The translations under genes and the position numbers were made by a program. Shown here piece after piece: positions 58,027-64,000 of a stretch of DNA of 64,000 nucleotides. The DNA comes from Deltaproteobacteria bacterium UBA5205. GTDB lineage: Bacteria > Desulfobacterota > Syntrophorhabdia > Syntrophorhabdales > Syntrophorhabdaceae. Location: positions 77,006-141,005 of the forward strand of contig DHVP01000004.1 in the NCBI GenBank assembly GCA_002412715.1. Reading direction: 5' to 3'. The notes beneath the pieces are model-generated. The model saw nothing but the letters and a program-made list of their open reading frames with translations. It ran no database searches and was not told where the DNA came from. Positions within the stretch are counted from its first letter, which is position 1, and every line of letters begins with the position of its first letter.

Positions 58027-59055
58027 GTGAAGGCGATGGCAATTGAAAGGGTGTGCGATCTCAGGATTGAAAAGGAACCTCTCGCGTTCGTGGAGATGCC
58101 GGTGCCGCCTGTCGGCGCAAGGGAGATCCTGGTGCGGGTATCGGCCTGCGGGGTCTGCCATACGGAGCTCGACGAGATAGAGGGGAGAACGCCGCCCCCC
58201 AGGTTTCCCGTGGTCCCGGGACACCAGGTGATAGGTTTTGTCGAGGAATACGGTCCGGGGGCGAAACGCTTTAAAAAGGGTGAAAGGGTGGGGGTTGCAT
58301 GGATCTATTCCTCATGCGGTACATGCAAATTCTGCCGTGAGGGCAACGAGAATCTCTGCGAGCACTTTGTTGCAACCGGCCGGGACGTCAACGGGGGATA
58401 TGCTGAGTACATGACCGTGCCGGAAGACTTTGCTTTCGAGGTGCCGGGGGCATTTAGCGACCTCGAAGCCGCACCGCTGCTTTGTGCGGGGACCATAGGG
58501 TATAGATCGCTTCGCCTGACCGGGATGCACGACGGAGAGAATATAGGTCTTGTCGGATTCGGGGCATCAGCGCACCTCGTGATCCAGATGGTACGCCACA
58601 AATACCCTTCATCGAAGATATTTGTCTTCGCACGCAGTGCCGGAGAGAGGGAATTTGCCCGCGAGCTGGGCGCCTTTTGGGCCGGCGATACGACGGGCAC
58701 GCCCCCCGAGAAGCTGCATCGGGCCATCGATACGACTCCGGTTTGGGGTACCATAGTGCATGCACTCAGAAATCTTGAAAGGGGAGGGCGCCTCGTTATC
58801 AACGCCATCCGGAAAGAGGAGATTGACAAGGAGGAACTTCTGAGTCTCTCTTATCCCGAGCATCTCTGGCTGGAAAGAGAAATAAAGAGCGTTGCCAACG
58901 TTTCGGCAAGGGACGTCAGGGAATTCCTCGATCTGGCGGCCGTGATCCCTATTCGTCCCGAGGTGGAAGTGTTTGCTCTGCCTGAGGCGAACAGAGCCCT
59001 TATCGAGCTGAAAGAGCGGAAGATACGCGGTGCGAAGGTACTCGCGATCCCATAA
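58027..59055 (+). CDS. Zinc-dependent alcohol dehydrogenase family protein
   Basis: 342 residues, start GTG 58027 with GGGAGG seven bases upstream. Catalytic-zinc region ACGVCHTELDEIEGRTPPPRFPVVPGHQVIGFVEEYG, structural zinc lobe CGTCKFCREGNENLC (four Cys), and a cofactor-binding fold with GLVGFGASAHLVIQMVRHKYP. The glycine loop is GFGASAH rather than GxGxxG, typical of the NADP-leaning YjgB/Zn-ADH-like group. The 50-base gap from the FKBP gene allows cotranscription but the roles differ. Substrate unknown. Confidence 0.9.
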   Translation: MKAMAIERVCDLRIEKEPLAFVEMPVPPVGAREILVRVSACGVCHTELDEIEGRTPPPRFPVVPGHQVIGFVEEYGPGAKRFKKGERVGVAWIYSSCGTCKFCREGNENLCEHFVATGRDVNGGYAEYMTVPEDFAFEVPGAFSDLEAAPLLCAGTIGYRSLRLTGMHDGENIGLVGFGASAHLVIQMVRHKYPSSKIFVFARSAGEREFARELGAFWAGDTTGTPPEKLHRAIDTTPVWGTIVHALRNLERGGRLVINAIRKEEIDKEELLSLSYPEHLWLEREIKSVANVSARDVREFLDLAAVIPIRPEVEVFALPEANRALIELKERKIRGAKVLAIP

Positions 59056-59404
59056 TCAGCCGCTGTCACATCCCCTCTTGTCTCTTCGGTCCCCGCAGGC
59101 CTTTCCCCCGAAATTGCCGTGCCTGGTGTTGTTTCAGGGCAAATGATGTTGACAAAGTAAAATTGCTTTTGATATCGTTTATCATGCGGGAAAGGTGGCC
59201 AGAGCCGTGGGTTTCTCGCAGACTGGGCTCACGGGTTACCGGGGGAACGAAGACGATAACAACATTCTCTGAGGCCGGACAAAGGGAAAGACACCGGCCT
59301 TCCATTCGATTCCAGGAAAAAGCGAAAGGGGAGGTACAGTAGGGCAACGGTATGCCGATAGTCGTGGCGCAGTAGTACCTGGTGGGGGATTAAAGGACGC
59401 GGTA
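59056..59404. other. Leader of the response-regulator gene
   Basis: TTGACA at 59149-59154 is followed 18 bases later by TATCGT, a weak promoter 250 bp upstream of the regulator. GTGGGTTT...GGGCTCAC around 59207-59232 pairs with G-U wobbles. I see no gene here and recognise no known riboswitch. Confidence 0.4.
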
Positions 59405-60817
59405 ATGGCCCGTATTCTGATTATTGACGACGATGAGAATTTTTCCGAGATGCTCTCCGATATGGTTGAGCGGGCCGGTCATGATGTTGTGACGACGGCA
59501 ACCATCAAGGGGGGACTGGAAAAGGCCGCCGAAGGCACTTATGAAGTTGTTTTTCTGGATATCCACCTGCCGGACGGCAGCGGCCTTGACATACTGCAGG
59601 GGATCAAGGCAGCCCCGTCATCTCCGGAGATAATCATCATCACGGGGTTTGACGATTCAGGTGCGGCCGAGCTTGCGCTCAAGAACGGTGTTTGGGATTA
59701 CATCAAAAAACCTTCATCGATCAAGGAGATGCAGCTTGCCTTGCTAAGGGCCTTGCAGTACAGGAAAGAGAAGGGTCATCAAGCACCTCCCGCGGCCCTA
59801 AGAACCGAGGGTATCATCGGGAGAAGCCCCGTGATCGGAGCGTGCCTGAACCTTGTCGCAAAGGCGGCCCATGGTGAGGCGAACGTGCTGATAACCGGTG
59901 AAACGGGCACCGGCAAAGAGCTTTTCGCATTATCCATCCACAACAACGGTCCACGTGCCAATAAGAGTTTTGTCGTCGTGGATTGTGCATCGCTGCCACA
60001 GAACCTCGTCGAAAGCACCCTTTTCGGGCACGAAAAAGGTTCCTTTACCGGTGCCGACAAAGCAAGGGATGGCCTGGTAAAACAGGCCCATGGTGGTACA
60101 CTGTTCCTTGATGAAATAGGCGAACTTCCGCTTTCGATCCAGAGAAGTTTTCTGAGGGTCCTGCAGATGCGCAGCTTTCGACCCATCGGTTCGGATAAAG
60201 AGATCACGAGCGATTTCAGGCTAATCTCCGCCACGAACAGAAACCTGGACAAAATGGTTGAAGAGGGGCAATTCCGGGAAGATCTCCTTTTTCGGATACG
60301 GACCTTGCAGATCGATCTGCCTGCTCTGCGCAAGCATCCCGAAGATATCCGGGAATTGCTTATCCATTACATCGCCCGCCTGTGTGAGCAATACGGAATT
60401 GGCAACAAGGGCTTTTCACCGGAATTTCTCGCGGCGCTTCAAGCCCACGATTGGCCCGGCAACGTGCGTGAGTTTATCAGCACCCTCGAAAAATCCATCT
60501 CAGAAGCATTCCATCAGCCGACGTTGTACCCGAAACATCTTCCCACAGACATTCGCATCAAACTCAAAAAATCCGAGCTCGACATGGACAGCGGCTCCGA
60601 AACCGTCCATGAACTTCATCCATCGACAACCGACTCCATCCCTGCGCTTAAAACCTACCGGGAGGAGGTTATCGCCGATGCTGAGAGACAATACCTTAAG
60701 CGCCTGATAAAGGCATCCGATGGTAAACTCAAGGAAATCTGCAAGGTTTCAGGGTTGTCGCGACCCCGTCTCTATGCACTTCTGAAAAAATACAACCTTT
60801 CCAGACAAAACCTCTGA
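59405..60817 (+). CDS. NtrC-type sigma-54 response regulator
   Basis: 470 residues. REC domain (1-120) with phospho-acceptor Asp52 in LDIHLPDGSG, acid pair IDDD and the lysine in IKKPSS (Lys102). AAA+ domain with Walker A GETGTGKE (164-171), sigma-54 loop GSFTGA (211-216; Ser in place of the usual Ala), Walker B TLFLDEIGEL, and a Fis-type helix-turn-helix at the end (EICKVSGLSRPRLYALLKKYNL). No kinase sits next to it on the left; a stand-alone kinase ATPase domain follows 330 bases later. It is a good candidate regulator of that gene and of the 20-bp repeats between them. Confidence 0.95.
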   Translation: MARILIIDDDENFSEMLSDMVERAGHDVVTTATIKGGLEKAAEGTYEVVFLDIHLPDGSGLDILQGIKAAPSSPEIIIITGFDDSGAAELALKNGVWDYIKKPSSIKEMQLALLRALQYRKEKGHQAPPAALRTEGIIGRSPVIGACLNLVAKAAHGEANVLITGETGTGKELFALSIHNNGPRANKSFVVVDCASLPQNLVESTLFGHEKGSFTGADKARDGLVKQAHGGTLFLDEIGELPLSIQRSFLRVLQMRSFRPIGSDKEITSDFRLISATNRNLDKMVEEGQFREDLLFRIRTLQIDLPALRKHPEDIRELLIHYIARLCEQYGIGNKGFSPEFLAALQAHDWPGNVREFISTLEKSISEAFHQPTLYPKHLPTDIRIKLKKSELDMDSGSETVHELHPSTTDSIPALKTYREEVIADAERQYLKRLIKASDGKLKEICKVSGLSRPRLYALLKKYNLSRQNL

Positions 60818-60830
60818 TTCCGGCACCGAG

Positions 60831-60889
60831 TGTCTTGCGAAACGAGACAGTGTCTTGCCCGGCGAACCGCTATCTTGGCGGACAAGACA
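60831..60889 (+). promoter_or_regulatory. Phased 20-bp repeats (candidate activator sites)
   Basis: TGTCTTG at 60831-60837 and 60851-60857, TATCTTG at 60871-60877, exactly 20 bases apart, then an inverted CAAGACA at 60883-60889. AGACA at 60845-60849 makes an inner palindrome TGTCT...AGACA. The phase is about two helical turns, as expected for side-by-side dimers of an NtrC-like regulator; the gene upstream encodes one. Confidence 0.6.
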
Positions 60890-60975
60890 AACGCAACGGC
60901 GGCACGATTCGATGCGATAATTGTTACTACCTGATATTACATAAGAATAGAGGCTATCCTCCCGGCAGTTCATCG

Positions 60976-60990
60976 TGGCACGTTTCTTGA
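60976..60990 (+). promoter_or_regulatory. Candidate sigma-54-like promoter of the HATPase gene
   Basis: TGGCAC (60976-60981), five bases, TTGA (60987-60990). Correct spacing but GA replaces GC at -12. It lies about 90 bp downstream of the phased repeats and 160 bp before the gene at 61151. Confidence 0.35.
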
Positions 60991-61150
60991 TAAGCCTGTC
61001 CTTACCGATGTTAATGGCAGGTACGGCAAAAACGATGATGAAGGAGCAATGATCTTGTACCGGGCACATCAAGGTCGAAGTGCGAACCCCAATACCCTGC
61101 CCTCGAAATAGGATCGTTGATCAGGAAAAGAACTAGCAAGGAGGATAGAG

Positions 61151-61783
61151 ATGCACATTTCTACGATGAATATGTCGGAACAAGGGAGATTACCGGCGTA
61201 TAGCTTTGATTCCAGGATGAAGCTGAAAGAACACGATCTCAACGGGATAGTGGAAGAGCTGCAGGACCTTCTGCCGGGGGTTGTTCCCGATGGTACCGAA
61301 ATTAAGATCGATCTTGCCGATTGTGAACTCAGGGTCGTGACTGATGCCCTGAAGCTCACAGGGGCCCTGTTGAATCTTATAGGGAATGCGGGGGACGCGC
61401 TCTCCCCGGGCGGCAGGTTGACATTAAGCACCAGGCGTATCCGGTTTGCCGATGATATCATGGGCTGCTCCATTGCTTATGCCTCCAGCGGCTGCGCGCT
61501 CGTTTCAGTTTGCGATACCGGCGCCGGAATGGATCAAAGCGTACGAGAGAGGATCTTCGAGCCCTTCTTTACAACCAAGGAGGGTAGCCGCGGGCTTGGC
61601 TGCACCCTGGCGCTTCGTATAGTCGAGTCCCTTAACGGCAGGATAAGCGTCGAAAGTGCCGTCGATGCCGGCACGGATGTCAGGGTATATCTGCCGCTTA
61701 TAAAAAACGATCTCGTGCGAGCGATCCCCATACCGCTTCCGGCGTCATTTTCGGCAAGTCCGCTCAGGAGCATCTACCGCTGA
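61151..61783 (+). CDS. Stand-alone histidine-kinase-like ATPase domain protein
   Basis: 210 residues; AAGGAGGATAG before ATG 61151. After about 25 residues of start, it enters a HATPase_c domain: HDLNGIVEELQDLLPGVV, N-box NLIGNAGDAL, G1 VCDTGAGMDQSV, F-box EPFFTTKE, and G2 SRGLGCTLALRIVESL. No DHp helix with a phosphoacceptor His or sensor domain is present upstream in frame. So it cannot autophosphorylate alone. It may be a serine-phosphatase-like binding domain, a remnant, or a partner of the response regulator upstream. Confidence 0.85.
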   Translation: MHISTMNMSEQGRLPAYSFDSRMKLKEHDLNGIVEELQDLLPGVVPDGTEIKIDLADCELRVVTDALKLTGALLNLIGNAGDALSPGGRLTLSTRRIRFADDIMGCSIAYASSGCALVSVCDTGAGMDQSVRERIFEPFFTTKEGSRGLGCTLALRIVESLNGRISVESAVDAGTDVRVYLPLIKNDLVRAIPIPLPASFSASPLRSIYR

Positions 61784-61870
61784 CGGAAACTTATTGCAGA
61801 ATAGTTCGGAGAAGTCCCGGTGCAGGCGTAACCGGATAAATGTCTCAAAAAAATTACGAAGGAGGTTCGC

Positions 61871-62323
61871 GTGTTCTCGCCAAAACGTATTCTTGTCCCA
61901 ACAGATTTTTCCGAATATTCCGACCAGGCGGTAAGTATCGCCGTCGACATCGCGAAACAGAATGGATCGAAGGTGTATCTTCTTCATGTCATCGCGCTTA
62001 TGCAGACCTGCGCCGTTGACTATTGTTTCGATCAGGCTACCCTGGACGACCTGGAGAAGAAAAGTTCCATGTCGGCGGTGGAGATGATGGAGAAGCAACT
62101 GGCGATGTTTCCCGAGGCCAAATCCATCGAGGTCGAGACCGATGTCAAAAAAGGTGTTCCCTACGAGCAGATCCTTGCTGAACAGAACGAGAAGAAAGCC
62201 GATCTCATAGTGATGTCATCTCATGGGAAGACGGGTCTCCTGGATTATCTGCTGGGAAGCGTGGCCGACAAGGTTCTCAAAGCGGCGGCATGTCCTGTCT
62301 TGCTTATCAGAAAGCCGAAGTGA
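61871..62323 (+). CDS. Universal stress protein, single domain
   Basis: 150 residues, GTG 61871 after AAGGAGG. MFSPKRILVPTDFSEYSDQAVSIAVDIA, a helical insert with a short Cys-containing segment (TCAVDYCFDQ), then ADLIVMSSHGKTGLLDYLLGSVADKVLKAAACPVLLI, the ATP-binding GxxGx9GS loop. Typical single UspA. It begins the stress module usp-ferredoxin-superoxide reductase-usp. Confidence 0.92.
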   Translation: MFSPKRILVPTDFSEYSDQAVSIAVDIAKQNGSKVYLLHVIALMQTCAVDYCFDQATLDDLEKKSSMSAVEMMEKQLAMFPEAKSIEVETDVKKGVPYEQILAEQNEKKADLIVMSSHGKTGLLDYLLGSVADKVLKAAACPVLLIRKPK

Positions 62324-62413
62324 GACAGTCTCAATCGCGGGGACGACGAGGCTTTCCCGGCATGCCCCGGGATTTGCAGAGCATAAAGACACTTGTTCGG
62401 GGAGGCGGCGCTT

Positions 62414-62605
62414 ATGATAGTAAGAATCGATGAAGACTTGTGCTCGCAGTGCGGGTCTTGTACAGAGATATGTCCGGAAGTCTTCCTTATGGAAGACGAC
62501 GAGGTAATTGTAAAGATAGGCGAAAAGCCTGTACCACGACAATACGAAGAGGCATGCCGGGAAGCTGCCGATGCGTGTCCAACGGAGGCGATTGCAATTG
62601 ATTGA
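62414..62605 (+). CDS. 4Fe-4S ferredoxin
   Basis: 63 residues from ATG 62414 (GGGAGG upstream; ATG 62393 would add MFGEAAL). CSQCGSCTEICPEVF gives three cluster cysteines plus a fourth Cys, and the later DACPTEAI the remote ligand, the arrangement of Desulfovibrio-type ferredoxins with one [4Fe-4S] cluster. It is acidic and soluble. In this setting it likely donates electrons to the superoxide reductase next door or takes them from Hdr. Confidence 0.9.
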   Translation: MIVRIDEDLCSQCGSCTEICPEVFLMEDDEVIVKIGEKPVPRQYEEACREAADACPTEAIAID

Positions 62606-62639
62606 TAAAATGGTACGTTCTTCAGGAGGGGTGGGAATA

Positions 62640-63035
62640 ATGAACAGATTAGGTCCGTTGTTTCAGGTAGAGGATTGGAAGAAGGAAAAGCACGTCCCGG
62701 TAATCGATTGTCCCGATAAGGTTGCCGCAGGCAAGCCCTTTGTCATCAATGTGACGATCGGAAAGGAGATCCCTCATCCGAATACGTGCGAACACCACAT
62801 CAAATGGGTCCAGGTTTTCTACAAGCCCGATGATGACAAATTCTCTTACCAGATCGCGCACTGCGATTTCGCGGCCCATGGCGAGTCCGTGGCGGGACCC
62901 GACAAAGGTCCGGTCGTGACCGATCACACCGTGAGTGTGGCCGTGTCTGTAAACAGTAAGGGGAGGGTCTACGCACTCAGCCTGTGCAACATACATGGCC
63001 TGTGGGAGAGCGGTAAGGATCTTCATATCATTTAG
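62640..63035 (+). CDS. Superoxide reductase (neelaredoxin type)
   Basis: 131 residues from ATG 62640 (AGGAGGGG upstream). It has the catalytic-domain ligands of SOR: the Glu-Lys-His of EKHVPV, PHPNTCEHHIKW (two to three histidines) and SLCNIHGLW (Cys and His of the Fe(His)4Cys centre). The N-terminal desulforedoxin-like Cys4 domain is absent, so it is a one-iron enzyme. It reduces superoxide to peroxide using ferredoxin or rubredoxin, the oxygen defence of strict anaerobes. Thirty-five bases after the ferredoxin. Confidence 0.95.
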   Translation: MNRLGPLFQVEDWKKEKHVPVIDCPDKVAAGKPFVINVTIGKEIPHPNTCEHHIKWVQVFYKPDDDKFSYQIAHCDFAAHGESVAGPDKGPVVTDHTVSVAVSVNSKGRVYALSLCNIHGLWESGKDLHII

Positions 63036-63106
63036 GACACAGGCCGGGTCGAATTCGGTACAGCAGTGGCCCTTAAGTCAGGACGCCCGCGGAAAGGAAG
63101 AACATT

Positions 63107-63565
63107 ATGGAAGACGTAAAACGAATTCTCGTTGTGAGCAGATCCACCGAAGAGTGCAAGAAAGCGTTCCATTATGGTGTCTCGCTGGCGAGGTTCTATG
63201 GCGCGGAGCTTTCCATTCTCCATATCGAATACGACCCCTTTGCCAGAGTGGGCCTCCATTATCTTGCCAGCCTTGGCCGCTTTCAGGAAGAGTATCAGGC
63301 CCGCGAAAAAGAGATAAGGGGTGAGATCGATGCAATGATACAGGATGAAAAAGCGGTGGGAATGGCCATCACGGAAATGGTGGAACAAGGCGAACCCGTC
63401 GAGCAGACCATGGAGGCCGTGAAGAAATGCGGGACCGATCTCGTTATCATGGCAGCCCACGAGGAGGGGAGGATCGAACGTATGATTTACGGCAGGAGCA
63501 CCCATGAGATCTTGAGAAGGCTACCCTGCTCGCTCATGCTCGTGAAGGGAAAATTGTCGCCGTGA
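63107..63565 (+). CDS. Universal stress protein, single domain
   Basis: 152 residues: MEDVKRILVVSRSTEECKKAFHYGVSLARFYGAELSILHI, a helical insert (FQEEYQAREKEIRGEIDAM), TDLVIMAAHEEGRIERMIYGRSTHEILRRLPCSLMLV. The nucleotide loop here is EEGRIERMIYGRSTHEI, less canonical than in the gene at 61871, so ATP binding is uncertain. RBS GGAAGGAAG upstream of ATG 63107. Confidence 0.88.
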   Translation: MEDVKRILVVSRSTEECKKAFHYGVSLARFYGAELSILHIEYDPFARVGLHYLASLGRFQEEYQAREKEIRGEIDAMIQDEKAVGMAITEMVEQGEPVEQTMEAVKKCGTDLVIMAAHEEGRIERMIYGRSTHEILRRLPCSLMLVKGKLSP

Positions 63566-63590
63566 TCCGCTTGATTACCGGTAACAACCA

Positions 63591-63953
63591 ATGATCCGGG
63601 TCAAAAGGATTTACGAGGACCCTTCTCATGATGATGGCGTGAGAGTTCTCGTAGACAGGTTGTGGCCGCGCGGCTTGAGCCGGGAAGAGGCGAAGGTCGA
63701 TCTATGGTTGAAAGAGATCGCACCCAGTGATGCCCTGCGCAAATGGTTTGGCCATGACGAGACAAAGTGGACACAGTTCGAAGAAAGGTATTTCAGGGAG
63801 CTCGATGAGAAGGGCGAGATCCTGGAAAGTGTTTCCCAAATGTCAAAAAAACAAGTGACCCTTCTCTATGGCGCCAAAGATAAACAGCACAACAATGCCG
63901 TTGCCCTGAAGGAATATCTGACCGCTCGGGGCGACAGGATCGGGAGCGTATGA
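63591..63953 (+). CDS. DUF488 family protein (YeaO-like)
   Basis: 120 residues from ATG 63591. DUF488 motifs: IRVKRIYEDPSHDDGVRVLVDRLWPRGLSREEAKVDLWLKEIAPSDALRKWFGH and TLLYGAKDKQHNNAVALKEYL, the expected start, WPRG and ...AK.HN.A block. A small conserved soluble protein without known reaction. Its stop overlaps the next start (ATGA), so it may be translationally coupled to etfB. Confidence 0.9.
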   Translation: MIRVKRIYEDPSHDDGVRVLVDRLWPRGLSREEAKVDLWLKEIAPSDALRKWFGHDETKWTQFEERYFRELDEKGEILESVSQMSKKQVTLLYGAKDKQHNNAVALKEYLTARGDRIGSV

Positions 63954-64000
63954 ACTTTGTCTGCTGCATCAAGCAGGTGCCCGACACCTCCGAAGTGAAG
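63950..64000 (+). CDS. etfB: Electron transfer flavoprotein beta subunit, 3' truncated by window edge
   Basis: Only the first 17 residues are visible: MNFVCCIKQVPDTSEVK. The CIKQVPDT start is the EtfB/FixA signature. The EtfAB complex would pass electrons between acyl-CoA dehydrogenases and a membrane or Hdr-like acceptor, fitting an anaerobe that degrades aromatic acids. Confidence 0.85.
   Translation, partial: MNFVCCIKQVPDTSEVK

Noticed and set aside
59207..59245. GGGTTACCG-containing, structured-looking leader before the response regulator, considered as a c-di-GMP-type riboswitch
   Set aside because: The conserved GACGCAAAGCC-type core and the first tetraloop receptor block are missing.
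1..64000. CRISPR arrays, rRNA, prophage and transposase genes
   Set aside because: No regular spaced repeats, ribosomal RNA sequence, integrase, capsid or transposase frames were seen. The dispersed repeats have no associated open frames.

Overview
The window looks like the chromosome of an anaerobic, Gram-negative bacterium of the deltaproteobacterial type (Desulfobacterota; a Syntrophorhabdus-like aromatic-acid degrader is my best guess, by inference only). The grounds are a seven-gene HdrCBA-FlxDCBA electron-bifurcation operon, a superoxide reductase with ferredoxin, the start of an electron-transfer flavoprotein gene, TRAP transporters, an aryl-CoA ligase behind a textbook sigma-54 promoter, a molybdenum hydroxylase, a complete Mla outer-membrane lipid system, and a tripartite TolC efflux operon. 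Gene density is high, strands alternate in operon blocks, and there is no phage, plasmid, transposase gene or CRISPR array.

Layout. 1-4774: the 3' end of a sigma-54 activator, a small exported protein, and a TRAP transporter (dctPQM) with a strong GC hairpin after dctP. 4856-12601: a mostly minus-strand stress and envelope block (phospholipase D-type lipoprotein, several small proteins including YtxH and CsbD, a HAD-GH65 fusion with different arginine codon use), then a tandem UspA protein and tRNA-Arg(ACG). 12813-18442: a dicarboxylate/amino-acid symporter overlapping aspartase, a cAMP-receptor-like single-domain protein, an alpha/beta hydrolase and a LysE-type exporter. 18825-27459: a catabolic cluster with an FCD-GntR regulator, an orphan TRAP binding protein, a PaaK-like acyl-CoA ligase, two ThiS-like proteins with identical tails, and a three-subunit Mo hydroxylase. 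27562-31187: a J-domain/MinD fusion, a PAC2 protein and a CBS-tailed site-2 protease. 31515-35782: mlaEFDCA behind a perfect sigma-70 promoter, where MlaF carries a degenerate GGDEF-like tail. 36000-37715: sigma-54-driven aryl-CoA ligase and a 51-residue protein. 37784-46904: TPR protein, lipoprotein, and a TetR-regulated TolC/HlyD/ABC efflux operon with two ATPases and two permeases. 47308-54105: hdrCBA-flxDCBA. 54560-59055: two related membrane proteins, an S1-repeat protein, an FKBP isomerase and a zinc alcohol dehydrogenase. 59405-64000: an NtrC-type regulator, 20-bp phased repeats, a stand-alone histidine-kinase ATPase domain, two UspA proteins, ferredoxin, superoxide reductase, a DUF488 protein and the start of etfB.

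How it fits together. The transporters (TRAP, DAACS) and CoA ligases suggest uptake and activation of organic and aromatic acids. The Mo hydroxylase, Hdr-Flx and ETF suggest low-potential electron handling, and aspartase feeds fumarate. Several intergenic regions carry dispersed palindromic or heptamer repeat elements, all outside coding sequence except one that forms the end of a lipoprotein gene. The most unusual items are the MlaF-GGDEF-like fusion, the J-domain-MinD fusion, the paired ThiS-like genes around the PaaK/Mo-hydroxylase cluster, and the phased repeats plus sigma-54-like site in front of a histidine-kinase ATPase domain that lacks its phosphoacceptor part.
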